Shown piece by piece: positions 25,850-34,942 of a stretch of DNA of 64,000 nt. Within the stretch, counting starts at the first letter, position 1. Every line of letters starts with the position of its first letter. Source of the DNA: Villigracilis sp024434165 (GTDB lineage Bacteria > Chloroflexota > Anaerolineae > Anaerolineales > Villigracilaceae); assembly GCA_030263665.1 (NCBI GenBank), contig SZPK01000018.1, forward strand, positions 62,001 through 126,000, written 5' to 3'. The position numbers were made by a program, and so were the translations under genes. The notes beneath the pieces are model-generated. The model was not told the DNA's origin. It saw only the letters and a list, made by a program, of their open reading frames with translations, and searched no databases.

Positions 25850-27337
25850 ATGGCGACTATCGTCGAACCCACCGTTTTTGAACTTTCCTCCCCGGGGCGG
25901 CGCGGTGTGAGGATGCCCGCCTCAGACGTGCCCGAAACTGCTCTGCCACCCAGGCAGTTACTCCGCTCCGACCTTCCCCTGCCCGAACTCGCCGAGGTGG
26001 ACGTGGTGCGCCACTACACCAAACTCAGCAAATTCAACTACAGCGTGGATGATGGCTTCTATCCGCTCGGCTCCTGCACGATGAAATACAACCCGAAGAT
26101 CAACGAAGATACCTGCCGTCTGCCGGGATTTTTGTTCACCCACCCCTTGCAGCCGATTGAAACCGTGCAGGGCAATCTCGCCTTGATGTACGAATTGCAG
26201 GAATGGCTCAAGGAGATCAGCGGTTTTGCAGGGATTACGCTCCAACCCGCCGCGGGCGCGCACGGCGAATTCACGGGCGTGCTGATCATGAACGCCTATC
26301 ACAAATCGCGCAGCGACACGAAACGCACCAAAATGCTCATCCCCGATGCGGCGCATGGGACCAACCCCGCCTCCGTCGGCATGTTGGGCATGAGCGTGGT
26401 AACCATTCCTTCCGACCCGCGCGGCAACGTTGACCTGAAAGCCCTTGAAGCCGCCTGCGACGATACCGTCGTCGGCATGATGCTCACCAACCCGAACACG
26501 CTTGGTCTGTTCGATGAAAATATCGAGAAAGTGATCGAACTGGTTCACAACTGCGGCGGATTGATGTACGGCGACGGCGCGAATCTCAATCCCCTGCTTG
26601 GCGTCGTCCGCCCCGGCGACCTCGGCTTCGACGTGATGCACTTCAACCTGCACAAGACCTTCTCCGTGCCTCACGGCGGCGGCGGACCCGGCTCCGGTCC
26701 TGTCGGCGTCAGCCAAACCCTGGTGGACTTCCTGCCCGCGCCTCTTGTCGGCATCATCGAAGAAGGCGATGACGACGAAATGGCTCCGCTGTACGGCTTC
26801 GTCACCCCGAAGAAATCCATCGGGCGCATGAAAGCATTCCACGGTCACTTTGGCGGCGGGCTCGTCCGCGCGTACACCTACATTGCCATGCACGGACCCG
26901 ACGGCTTGAAGGACATTGCCCAGTACTCGGTGCTAAACGCCAACTATCTGCAAGCCCGCCTGCGAGAGACATACGAGATCCCCTATCACCGCATCTGCAT
27001 GCACGAGTTCGTCGCGGAAGGAAAATTCGAGGGCAGCGATGTCCGCGCATTGGACATCTCCAAACGCCTGATGGATTACGGCTTCCACCCGCCGACAAAC
27101 TACTTCCCGCTCATCGTCCCCGAAGCGCTGATGATCGAGCCGACCGAAACCGAAAACAAGGACACGCTCGACCGCTTCGCCGACGCGCTCATCAAGATCG
27201 CCGAAGAAGCCAAGTCCCAGCCTGACCTGCTCCACAACGCGCCGCTCACCACAAAATTCGGCCGCATGGACGAGGTCAAAGCGGCGAGGGAGTTGGTGCT
27301 GTGCTGCTGGCTGCCGGAAAATTATAGTGATCAGTGA
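25850..27337 (+). CDS. gcvPB: Glycine dehydrogenase (decarboxylating) subunit 2
   Basis: 495 residues. Carries the PLP-binding lysine in FNLHKTFSVPHGGGGPG and the substrate-site block AAHGTNPASVGM. Catalytic half of the split P protein; pairs with GcvPA. Its last residues SDQ and TGA stop are encoded by the 7-bp AGTGATC repeat at 27326-27367. Last gene of the riboswitch operon; a rho-independent terminator follows at 27371. Confidence 0.96.
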   Translation: MATIVEPTVFELSSPGRRGVRMPASDVPETALPPRQLLRSDLPLPELAEVDVVRHYTKLSKFNYSVDDGFYPLGSCTMKYNPKINEDTCRLPGFLFTHPLQPIETVQGNLALMYELQEWLKEISGFAGITLQPAAGAHGEFTGVLIMNAYHKSRSDTKRTKMLIPDAAHGTNPASVGMLGMSVVTIPSDPRGNVDLKALEAACDDTVVGMMLTNPNTLGLFDENIEKVIELVHNCGGLMYGDGANLNPLLGVVRPGDLGFDVMHFNLHKTFSVPHGGGGPGSGPVGVSQTLVDFLPAPLVGIIEEGDDDEMAPLYGFVTPKKSIGRMKAFHGHFGGGLVRAYTYIAMHGPDGLKDIAQYSVLNANYLQARLRETYEIPYHRICMHEFVAEGKFEGSDVRALDISKRLMDYGFHPPTNYFPLIVPEALMIEPTETENKDTLDRFADALIKIAEEAKSQPDLLHNAPLTTKFGRMDEVKAARELVLCCWLPENYSDQ

Positions 27338-27367
27338 TCAGTAACCAGTAACCAGTGATCAGTAATC
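27326..27367. repeat. Six 7-bp units (AGTRAYC) at the gcvPB stop
   Basis: AGTGATC, AGTGATC, AGTAACC, AGTAACC, AGTGATC, AGTAATC in exact 7-bp phase. The first units are coding and include the gcvPB stop. Relatives are at 45276 and, in coding sequence, 47236. Confidence 0.88.
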
Positions 27368-27370
27368 AGT

Positions 27371-27404
27371 AAAGCCTCGCGGGTGAAAGCCTGCGGGGCT
27401 TTTT
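27371..27404 (+). terminator. Terminator of the gcv operon
   Basis: AAAGCCTCGCGGG pairs with CCTGCGGGGCTTTTT (27371-27383 with 27390-27402), followed by T residues. Confidence 0.88.
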
Positions 27405-27494
27405 GACATCTTTACAGGAGTAAATCCGCCCGCTCAGTGCCTGAAAGCCATTTCGACATGGCTCAACATGGCACCCCTGATTTGACTCATAAAA

Positions 27495-27525
27495 GAACTC
27501 CGAGACCTTAGAAATCTCGGAGTTC
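27495..27525 (-). terminator. Terminator after the MazF-like toxin gene
   Basis: Perfect 11-bp stem GAACTCCGAGA/TCTCGGAGTTC; reading minus it is followed by TTTTAT, five bases past the toxin stop. Confidence 0.85.
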
Positions 27526-27529
27526 TGGA

Positions 27530-27844
27530 TTACAAACCCAACGTATGTTTGAGAGCCTTATCCACTTCTGTCATTGGAATTTTTCCAATGACACGGTCTA
27601 TGGCGATCTCGGCAATGGTGGCAAGATTATCGGTCATCACCACCGAGTCGGTCAGCAAACCTGATTCTTTCCCAGCGGGTGTGTCCAATTCTATCAATAC
27701 GCGGCTTGGGTGATTGGCTCGAAAGACGCGACTTGTAATCATCGCCACAACAACCTGCGGTAGACCGCTTTCGAGATTATCCGTTTGAACAACCAGGGCA
27801 GGACGAGGTTTGACGGTTTTCAAGTCTGAATGCGGAAACAACAC
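27530..27844 (-). CDS. MazF/PemK-like toxin (mRNA interferase)
   Basis: 104 residues from the first usable start, GTG 27844. The core FPHSDLKTVKPRPALVVQTD, VVVAMITSRV and the GLLTDSVVMTDNLATI block follow the MazF/PemK pattern; such toxins cleave RNA and are held by an upstream antitoxin. In frame upstream the codons spell R-D-V-V-L-V, the expected first strand (GDVVLV), but no ATG, GTG or TTG precedes it before a stop. So either initiation is non-standard or the toxin is N-terminally truncated. Antitoxin gene lies 17 bases upstream. Confidence 0.75.
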   Translation of the reverse strand: MLFPHSDLKTVKPRPALVVQTDNLESGLPQVVVAMITSRVFRANHPSRVLIELDTPAGKESGLLTDSVVMTDNLATIAEIAIDRVIGKIPMTEVDKALKHTLGL

Positions 27845-27861
27845 TAAAACAACGTCACGCG

Positions 27862-28104
27862 TTAAACGTGCGCTTCGTAGTTGTCATAGATGCTCATCTC
27901 AGGGCTGTCCCACTCTTCGGCAAAAGCGGCAAGTTGCGCGCGAATTTCACCCGCTTGCTCCTCGCTGATGCCGCGAGCGCGCAGGTCAATCCCCTCCCCG
28001 CCCAGAAATGTGACGATCACGGGGGTCTCATCGGGAATATTGGTTGGGTTGTTCTTCAACACAATCTTTCCCTTGCGATAGACGCCTTGTAAAGTGGTTA
28101 ACAT
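27862..28104 (-). CDS. Antitoxin-like protein (AbrB/DUF104 type)
   Basis: 80 residues. MLTTLQGVYRKGKIVLKNNP is the usual swapped-hairpin DNA-binding start of AbrB/DUF104-type antitoxins, followed by IPDETPVIVTFLG and an acidic helical tail (ISEEQAGEIRAQLAAFAEEWD) that would neutralise the toxin. It precedes the MazF-like gene on the same strand. AGGAG-type site before ATG 28104. Confidence 0.75.
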   Translation of the reverse strand: MLTTLQGVYRKGKIVLKNNPTNIPDETPVIVTFLGGEGIDLRARGISEEQAGEIRAQLAAFAEEWDSPEMSIYDNYEAHV

Positions 28105-28163
28105 TACAGTTACTCCTTGCTCTCCGGGGATTATAACTCACATCATGACCCTTCGGTTTCGGC

Positions 28164-28446
28164 TTGACAGAAATCACCATCCAAAAAATCTGCGCCGTTC
28201 TCAGCCGCTACCCTCAATGTGGAAAAGGCGACGTTGTACGGCTCGCGCTCCAAAGGCAATTACAAAAACGGCGCGAATTTGACACTGGATGTGGTCTATA
28301 AAATCCTGGACGATATTGATGAATTGCTTCTGCCATCTACAATTGACCTGTCCATTTTCAACGACATCACCGACCTCGATGTGATCGCACATATTCAACG
28401 GGTGGCGTCACATTCTATGACAGACACCAGACTATTCCCGAGTTGA
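28164..28446 (+). pseudogene. Broken MNT-type nucleotidyltransferase (MntA-like)
   Basis: Reading from TTG 28164, TEITIQKICAVLSRYPQ is the normal start of small MNT nucleotidyltransferases; a one-base frameshift near 28217 leads into VEKATLYGSRSKGNYKNGANL. The catalytic GSRSKG motif is present but the following D-x-D-containing segment is deleted, joining directly to TLDVVYKILDDIDELLLP and DLDVIAHIQRV, after which the end is altered. Frameshift plus internal deletion make it non-functional. Intact relatives pair with HEPN toxins; no HEPN gene is present here. Confidence 0.75.
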
Positions 28447-28515
28447 CAGTAAGGTGAAAGTGGCGCGAGGAGGCTGGTGTTGCCGAAGATGCTGACTGCC
28501 GGAAAATTACAGCGA

Positions 28516-28794
28516 CTAAGAAATTATCTCAAAACCCTGCAAAACGCCCCATCCAAGCATGTTTGAGGCTCAAAATTCGACTTTTGAGATAGTTTCTAAG
28601 TAGTCGGTCGAAATAAATTTTACAAAAATACGCTCCCGGCGGCGTCCCCGCCGCCGAGGACGGCGGCATGAGCAGGAATTTGTTTTCTAAACTAAAAACT
28701 TATGACCGACTACTTAGTGCCCAAACAACTTAAAAGTGGAGGGGCAAAAGCGGTTGAAATTCACCGCTTTTGCCCTACATCTTCATGTTGTTTG
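28516..28794. repeat. Three consecutive large hairpins (MITE-like)
   Basis: The 28447-28907 gap has no gene but three inverted repeats: 28516-28535 with 28581-28600 (about 17 of 20 pair), 28597-28609 with 28704-28716 (13 perfect, enclosing GGCGGC-rich hairpins), and 28722-28729 with 28787-28794 enclosing a near-perfect hairpin 28741-28754/28763-28775. Ends of neighbouring hairpins abut. They look like small non-coding mobile elements or their remnants; no transposase is seen. Confidence 0.7.
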
Positions 28795-28818
28795 AGTACT
28801 AGTGGTCAGTGAAATAGG

Positions 28819-28851
28819 AAAGCCTCGGAGAGCGGCATCTCCGGGGCTTTT
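28819..28851 (+). terminator. Rho-independent terminator-like hairpin
   Basis: AAAGCCTCGGAGA pairs with TCTCCGGGGCTTT (28819-28831, 28838-28850) and is followed by TT. Closely similar to the gcv terminator. No intact plus-strand gene ends just before it; it may shield the macroglobulin gene. Confidence 0.75.
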
Positions 28852-28970
28852 CATTATGGCGGATGTTATAATGTTGAGTGTATCGGTTTTTGCTTGTCTG
28901 ACCTGCAATGGATAGGATGAACACGTCCAACAATCCGTCATTTCAACACAGACACAAAGGATGGGAGAAA

Positions 28971-29894
28971 ATGCGTAAAGCCCACTCGAATATCCCCAGC
29001 GCCGCTTTTGCGGTATTGATCATTGTCAGCCTCGTCGCCGCGTGCGGACCTGTCACCCCAGTCCCGACGCGGGTAGATTCTTCTTCCGCGGAGTTGCCCG
29101 GGGGACAAACCGCAGAGCAGGAGGTCTGGCTGGATGAGGCGGTGGATGTCCTTCAGTTCCCGCCAACGGGAAAGTTCGTTGTCCATTTCAAAAGCCCCAT
29201 GTCGCCCACCAGCAGTTCCACGCCGGTCTTTGCCTGGCCTCATGTGGAAGGCGTCAGCAGTTGGAACGAAGACCGAACCACATTGACCTTCGATCCCGCT
29301 TCGATTTTGGACAGCAAAAAGACCTACACCTTCTTTTTGGATCCTGCGCTCAAATATGCGGACGGGAAATCGTTGGAAAATCCCGCTGAGTGGAGAATTT
29401 ACGTGCAAAGCGGACCCCGGATCATTGGCGTGACCCCAACCGCCGGGGCGATCAGCAATCTATTCAAAACCATCGAGATTCGCTTCGACCGGGACATGGT
29501 CAGCGGCGATGTAAAACCGGCGTTGAACATCGAGCCGCCGCTGCCCTTCGATACCCGCTGGAAAAGCAAGCGCGTTCTCCAAATCAATTTACAACAGCCA
29601 TTTCCTTCCGAACAGCGATATACCCTAATTCTCAAAAACGGCGAACTATTTGCCGAGGATGGTTCCTACCTGGCGGAGGATTACAGTTGGTTCTATTGGC
29701 AGGAGCCCTTTGACGTGACCGCCAAGGGCGGGGAAAAATCCGTATTGATCAGTTTCAACTATTCACTGGACGGGAAAAAGACCGGCTTGCCTTTTGTCAT
29801 CTCTCCCCCATTGAGCGGAGAGTGGACCTGGCTGACGCCCCAGAAATTGCTGTTTGAGTCCAATGAAATGATCTCCCCCGGCATCGAATATTAA
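28971..29894 (+). CDS. Alpha-2-macroglobulin family lipoprotein, N-terminal part (ends at premature stop)
   Basis: 307 residues. Start at 28971 (MRKAHSNIPSAAFAVLI), with GGGAG upstream, gives a lipoprotein signal ending VAAC. The following part is the N-terminal macroglobulin-like domains (FVVHFKSPM, IEIRFDRDMVSGDVKPALNIEPPL). The frame ends at TAA 29892-29894, and the same frame continues immediately with homologous sequence to 34718. So this is the first sixth of an interrupted gene. Unless read through or a sequencing error, a secreted stub results. Confidence 0.8.
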   Translation: MRKAHSNIPSAAFAVLIIVSLVAACGPVTPVPTRVDSSSAELPGGQTAEQEVWLDEAVDVLQFPPTGKFVVHFKSPMSPTSSSTPVFAWPHVEGVSSWNEDRTTLTFDPASILDSKKTYTFFLDPALKYADGKSLENPAEWRIYVQSGPRIIGVTPTAGAISNLFKTIEIRFDRDMVSGDVKPALNIEPPLPFDTRWKSKRVLQINLQQPFPSEQRYTLILKNGELFAEDGSYLAEDYSWFYWQEPFDVTAKGGEKSVLISFNYSLDGKKTGLPFVISPPLSGEWTWLTPQKLLFESNEMISPGIEY

Positions 29895-29921
29895 CTTACC
29901 GCAACCGCCCCCCTCGTAAGT

Positions 29922-32900
29922 TTGGACGGCTATGAAATAGCGCAGATTCCCGCCGTAAAATTCTCGGGAAAGACACCCATCCAGCTGGTCACGGCGGGAA
30001 TTAAAAAAAGTTCGTACAGCGACGAACTGTCTGCAGAACCTGACCTCGACGCCATCCGCCTCCAGTTCGACGTCCCGGTTGATCATGCCTCGGCGGAAGC
30101 GGCTTTTTCCATCACACCCGCAATTCCCGGCTCATTTCAGTGGGAGAAAGTCGAGAACACTTCAAAAGAGTTTTTGGTTTACGTTTTCCACGAGTTATTG
30201 GACCGCTCCACCGCTTATACCGTGAAAGTGGACTCCAGCCTGCTCACCCCTGCAGGAGAGCGGGCCATGATTGAACCATTCCAATTGGAGTTCAATTCGC
30301 CCCATTGGGGGTATATCGTTCCTTCGTTTGGCGAAGCGGGCGATAACATTCAGGTGGTGGATGCGAATGGTCCCAGGCGAATCCAGATTTCGGGTAACGA
30401 CCCGGATATTAGTTTTACCGCCTATAGTTTTGACCTGAGCGAGTACGCGGCGTTATACGCGGAGCATTATCGGTCCCGCTCTGGAAGTGTGCGCTCCATA
30501 CCCATCCCCGCAGACTTACAACCGGCGCTTACCTGGAAGCAGACCGTAAGCCGTGAAATAAAGGATAGCAGCATTACCGAAACCATCCTCCCTCCTGAGT
30601 TACCTCCCGGGTTGTACGTGGTCAACCTCAAAGTAAAGAATCGCCTGTACGACCGATTGTTCGTAGTCATTTCTGAAAATACCCTGGTGGTCAAAAACGA
30701 CGGGGACGATCTCTTTGTCTGGTTGACGAACATCAACGGCGGGGTCGTGGCGGATGCCGAGGTGCGCGTGTACAACTCGAAGGGAGAAAAAATCCGCGAG
30801 GGGCACACTAATGAAAATGGACAGTATCAGGTCTCCGTCCCGCCGGATGCGGAGCCGATGCTCGTTTCGGCTTTTGTGAAGGCGCCCGGTCAGCCTAACG
30901 ATGTCATCGTCACCGGTTTCTCTTCATGGAGATCGCGAATTTACTATGACTACTACGAACAGTGGGATGAGTGGCAGTTGCCCGAAGGCAAATCCTACCT
31001 TACCTATATCTATACGGAGCGCCCGCTCTACCGCCCGGGACAGACGGTGAACTTCAAGGTCATCCTTCGCAAGGATGACGATGTGAAATACAGCCTGCTG
31101 GAAACAGGCACGCCGGTTGATGTGCAGGTCAAAGATGCGCGCGGGAATGTTATCGCAACTTACGAAATGGCGACCAATGAATTTGGCACGATTCATGGCT
31201 CGGTGGATATTTCCGAAGGCGCCATGCTGGGTGAATACAAAATCGAGGCGGAGGTGGAGGGCGTTATCTTTGAAGAGTCTTTCAAAGTGGAGGATTACCG
31301 AAAGCCGGATTATCAAATCAGCATCACATCCCTGCAGCCGGAGAAACAAGACCGATTTGTGCAAGGGGAGGAGGTTCGACTCCAGATACATGCCGCCTAC
31401 TACTTCGGCGAACCGCTGGCAAACGCCAAACTGGATGTGGATGTTATGGAGGGATATTCGCCTCTTGCAATATCCTTGTCCACCTCATTGAAGACCGACG
31501 AGGACGGCAATGCAATCCTGTCCTTCAAAGCGCCTTTTAACTTTAATAGTTACGAGTCTTCAACCTGGTGGAGAAGACAGAATCCGCAGACGATACAATT
31601 GACTGCGAGCATAGATGATGGGAGCAACCAGTCGGTGGCGGCTGTCCATCAATTCCTTGTGTACCCGGCGGCGGAGATACTCAGCCTGAATACCGATGGC
31701 TATTTCTTCAAACCCAACCAGCCTTTTTCTGTCTCCATTCGCGTTACAAACTTGTTCGAGCAGCCTATTGTGGGACGGGATGTTTCCCTGACCATTCATC
31801 CCTGGAACAGGGAGAATTACAAATTCGGTTCTGTAATTCAATCCTTCTCCCTGCAGACCGATTCGCAGGGGCAAGCCGCCCAGGAGTTGGTTTTCCCATC
31901 CTCGGGTTACTATCAACTCTCGCTTCACGCCAGGGATGCGGATGGACACAAGATGGAAACCCGCCGTGTAGTGTATGTTTTCAAACAAAACGACCGCTGG
32001 TTCACTACAAGACAGACGGATCAAATCCAGATTTTAGCGGAGAGGGATTCCTATAAGCCCTATGAAAAAGCCCGCTTTATGATCGAGTCCACCTTCAGCG
32101 GGCTCGCGCTGATCACATTCGAACGCGGAAGCGTCATTAATTCCAAGTTGATCGAATTGACCGCCCCGCTGACCGTCTTTGAAACGGACGTCATCCCCGA
32201 ACATGCCCCGAATGTTTACGTCACTGTTCACGCCTGGCAGCCTGCCGCAGAAGATGTATACCGCTATGGCTATTTGGACCTATGGACAACCGATGCGGAC
32301 AGTTATTTGCGTATTGACGATACGCAAATCCGGGTGGATGCGAGCGCAAAAGAACTCGACATCCGCATCACCACAGATAAGCAGACATATCAACCCGGTG
32401 AGACCGTAACTGCGACCATTAACGTCAAAGACTCGCAGGGAAACCCTGCGCCTGCAGAACTCTCACTGGCGGTGGTGGATGAATCCATCTACGCGCTGGC
32501 GAGCGAGTTCGAGCCGGATATTTTCGATGCGTTTTATGGTCCGCGCCAACACACAGTGGCAACTTCCGACTCGATGTCTCCGTATCGAGTTATCATGGAA
32601 GGAGGCAGGGGCGGTGGCGGTGGCGGTGGCGCGCTCAAAACAAGGCAGGATTTTCTGGATACCTCTGCCTGGCTGCCCGTCATCCAGACCAATGAAAATG
32701 GGCAGGGCATCGTCACCTTTGAACTGCCGGATAACACCACCAGCTGGCGGTTGACGGTCAAAGCCATTACGCTGAAACACCAGGTGGGGCAGGCAAAGAC
32801 CAACATCGAGACCAAAAAGGAAATCTTTTTGCGACCGGTATTGCCGCGCGTTCTGACCCGCGGCGACCAGGCAACGCTGGCAACCTTCATTCACAACTAC

Positions 32901-34718
32901 AGCCCGGAGGAAAAGACCCTCACCCTTCAGTTTATTGCGGATGGATTGAAAATCGAAGACGGCGATGAAGAGCAAACTGTTACGCTTCAACCCGGGGAAG
33001 TGATGCCGGTCGGCTGGCGCATCGTGGTGGACCGGGCGACTCCCACCAAAATCAAATTCATCGCCAGGGACGAAAAAGGCGTGCTGGATGCCGTCGAAAT
33101 GCCGATGCTGATACAACCGGCGGCGGTTCGAGATATTCAGACACAGTCCGGCGAATTCACCGGGACGCTGGCGCTGGAGGTGGCGCTTCCCGCTGTGGAG
33201 ATGGAAACCAGCCAGGTCACGCTCTCTCTCCACCAATCCATGAGCGGCACGCTGTTGAACGGCTTGGAATATTTGATCGGCTTCCCCTACGGCTGCGTGG
33301 AGCAGACCATGAGCCGCGCACTTCCCAACGCAGTGATCCTGCGCGCCTCGGAACAACTCGGAATCGGCGGACCGAACCTGCAAAGACGGCTGGAGCCTTA
33401 CATCGAAGAGAGCATCAGCAAACTTTACAGCCTGCAGCACGGCGACGGCGGCTGGGGCTGGTGGCAATACGATGCCTCGGATGAATATCAAACCGCCTGG
33501 GTATTGTTCGGTCTGGGCATCATAAATGATTCGGGGCATACCGTCGCGCCAACGGTCCTGGATGATGCCGCCAGATGGCTGAATGACTCCCTCAGGTACA
33601 GGGATATGGATCCACGCACACGCGCTTACGCCCTGTACAGCCTGGCAGCGGCAGGACGGGGCAATCTGGAAGCAACCCAAAATCTGGTTTCCGAATCCAT
33701 TCACGAACTGGACCCGTTCAGCCAGGCGGCGCTGGCGTCTGCGTTGCACAAAATGGGCGAAACGAAACAGGCGCGCGAGATTCTGGAATTGCTCGCCCAA
33801 AGCGCCACGAAAACCAAAGACGAGGTTTACTGGTCCCAGCCGGCATACGACGGCGTCTACAACCGGAAGACCATGGCGTCCACCACCCGCACGACGGCAA
33901 TGGTACTGCTGGCATACGCGGAAATTGACCCGCAGAATGAACTGGTCCCCGGCATGGTCGAATATCTTTCATCCCAGCGCAGGGGAAGTTACGGCTGGGG
34001 AACCACAAACGAAACCAGTTTCGCAATCCTGGCGCTGACCGAATATTTGGTTTCACAGGAAAACAGTTCAGGAGTTACCCCCTATCAAGTCAGCGTGAAC
34101 GGCAGGGAGTTGTTTACCGGCACGCTCAAGCCGGGAGATACCAGCGTGACATTGGAGATTCCCATATCGGAACTTGAACACGGAGTCAATTCCCTCCTCG
34201 TGGACACTCAGGGAGACCACCCGGTTTATTTCGACCTCTCCACAAAATACGACCTGATGCAGAAAGACGTGGAAGCCGCCGGAGCCGTCAAGATCACGCG
34301 CCGCTATCTTGACCCGAAGACAGGCAAACCACTTGAGTCACTTCAAGCGGGACAGTTGGTGAAGGTGGAGTTGATCGTCAATTTTTCAGAACAAGCCTAT
34401 TTTGTCGCCGTGGAGGATTACCTGCCCGGCGGCCTCGAAGCGTTGAATGAAGAGCTGGGAATGTCCAACCAGTATCACGAAAATGAATGGGAATTCTTCC
34501 CCTATTTCTGGGAGGACTATGGATACAACTACAAGGAAATCCGCGGCGACCGTGTCGTGTTCTTCATCACTGAACTCGAACCGGGCAGGCATACATTCAC
34601 CTATTTTGCCCGCGCCACAACAACCGGTCAATTCACGGCGTTGCCGGCACAAGCCTATGCCATGTACGACTTGAACACGTGGGGTCGTTCGGATAGCCTC
34701 GAGATAACCGTGAAGTAG
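29922..34718 (+). CDS. Alpha-2-macroglobulin family protein, main part after in-frame stop
   Basis: 1598 residues from the first start codon (TTG 29922) after the TAA; it is in the same frame as the N-terminal part, and the 27 bases between still read as protein. Domain order: MG-like beta domains, LYRPGQTVNFKVILR (MG/TED entry), a Gly-rich bait-like loop near 32600-32635, the A2M domain with NTTSWRLTVKAIT, and the thioester motif GCVEQ (Cys codon 33294-33296) in an alpha-toroid with GGWGWW repeats. Family role: trapping attacking proteases at the cell surface. The thioester is intact, arguing that loss of function, if real, is recent. Confidence 0.85.
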   Translation: MDGYEIAQIPAVKFSGKTPIQLVTAGIKKSSYSDELSAEPDLDAIRLQFDVPVDHASAEAAFSITPAIPGSFQWEKVENTSKEFLVYVFHELLDRSTAYTVKVDSSLLTPAGERAMIEPFQLEFNSPHWGYIVPSFGEAGDNIQVVDANGPRRIQISGNDPDISFTAYSFDLSEYAALYAEHYRSRSGSVRSIPIPADLQPALTWKQTVSREIKDSSITETILPPELPPGLYVVNLKVKNRLYDRLFVVISENTLVVKNDGDDLFVWLTNINGGVVADAEVRVYNSKGEKIREGHTNENGQYQVSVPPDAEPMLVSAFVKAPGQPNDVIVTGFSSWRSRIYYDYYEQWDEWQLPEGKSYLTYIYTERPLYRPGQTVNFKVILRKDDDVKYSLLETGTPVDVQVKDARGNVIATYEMATNEFGTIHGSVDISEGAMLGEYKIEAEVEGVIFEESFKVEDYRKPDYQISITSLQPEKQDRFVQGEEVRLQIHAAYYFGEPLANAKLDVDVMEGYSPLAISLSTSLKTDEDGNAILSFKAPFNFNSYESSTWWRRQNPQTIQLTASIDDGSNQSVAAVHQFLVYPAAEILSLNTDGYFFKPNQPFSVSIRVTNLFEQPIVGRDVSLTIHPWNRENYKFGSVIQSFSLQTDSQGQAAQELVFPSSGYYQLSLHARDADGHKMETRRVVYVFKQNDRWFTTRQTDQIQILAERDSYKPYEKARFMIESTFSGLALITFERGSVINSKLIELTAPLTVFETDVIPEHAPNVYVTVHAWQPAAEDVYRYGYLDLWTTDADSYLRIDDTQIRVDASAKELDIRITTDKQTYQPGETVTATINVKDSQGNPAPAELSLAVVDESIYALASEFEPDIFDAFYGPRQHTVATSDSMSPYRVIMEGGRGGGGGGGALKTRQDFLDTSAWLPVIQTNENGQGIVTFELPDNTTSWRLTVKAITLKHQVGQAKTNIETKKEIFLRPVLPRVLTRGDQATLATFIHNYSPEEKTLTLQFIADGLKIEDGDEEQTVTLQPGEVMPVGWRIVVDRATPTKIKFIARDEKGVLDAVEMPMLIQPAAVRDIQTQSGEFTGTLALEVALPAVEMETSQVTLSLHQSMSGTLLNGLEYLIGFPYGCVEQTMSRALPNAVILRASEQLGIGGPNLQRRLEPYIEESISKLYSLQHGDGGWGWWQYDASDEYQTAWVLFGLGIINDSGHTVAPTVLDDAARWLNDSLRYRDMDPRTRAYALYSLAAAGRGNLEATQNLVSESIHELDPFSQAALASALHKMGETKQAREILELLAQSATKTKDEVYWSQPAYDGVYNRKTMASTTRTTAMVLLAYAEIDPQNELVPGMVEYLSSQRRGSYGWGTTNETSFAILALTEYLVSQENSSGVTPYQVSVNGRELFTGTLKPGDTSVTLEIPISELEHGVNSLLVDTQGDHPVYFDLSTKYDLMQKDVEAAGAVKITRRYLDPKTGKPLESLQAGQLVKVELIVNFSEQAYFVAVEDYLPGGLEALNEELGMSNQYHENEWEFFPYFWEDYGYNYKEIRGDRVVFFITELEPGRHTFTYFARATTTGQFTALPAQAYAMYDLNTWGRSDSLEITVK

Positions 34719-34764
34719 CGGCGGTCGAGAATTGCAGCCAAAACCATAGATTTCCCTTTTGAGA

Positions 34765-34800
34765 GCGCATCCTCCAAGACCATCAATTTGGAGGATGCGC
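34765..34800. terminator. Hairpin after the macroglobulin gene
   Basis: GCGCATCCTCCAA pairs with TTGGAGGATGCGC (34765-34777, 34788-34800), 13 perfect bases. Only a weak T stretch follows, so termination is likely but not certain. Confidence 0.65.
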
Positions 34801-34942
34801 ATTTCAGTTCAAATATCGAAATACCGCATCCTACATTGCACGATTGAAAACTGAAAACCGGCGGCAGAACAACCTCGGATAAACGGCAGGGTTATAATAT
34901 GCAGCGTTAATTCCAACAACCGACAATTCGATGAGGAGAGAG

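Noticed and set aside
28447..28907. Insertion sequence
   Set aside because: No transposase or target duplication; only inverted repeats.
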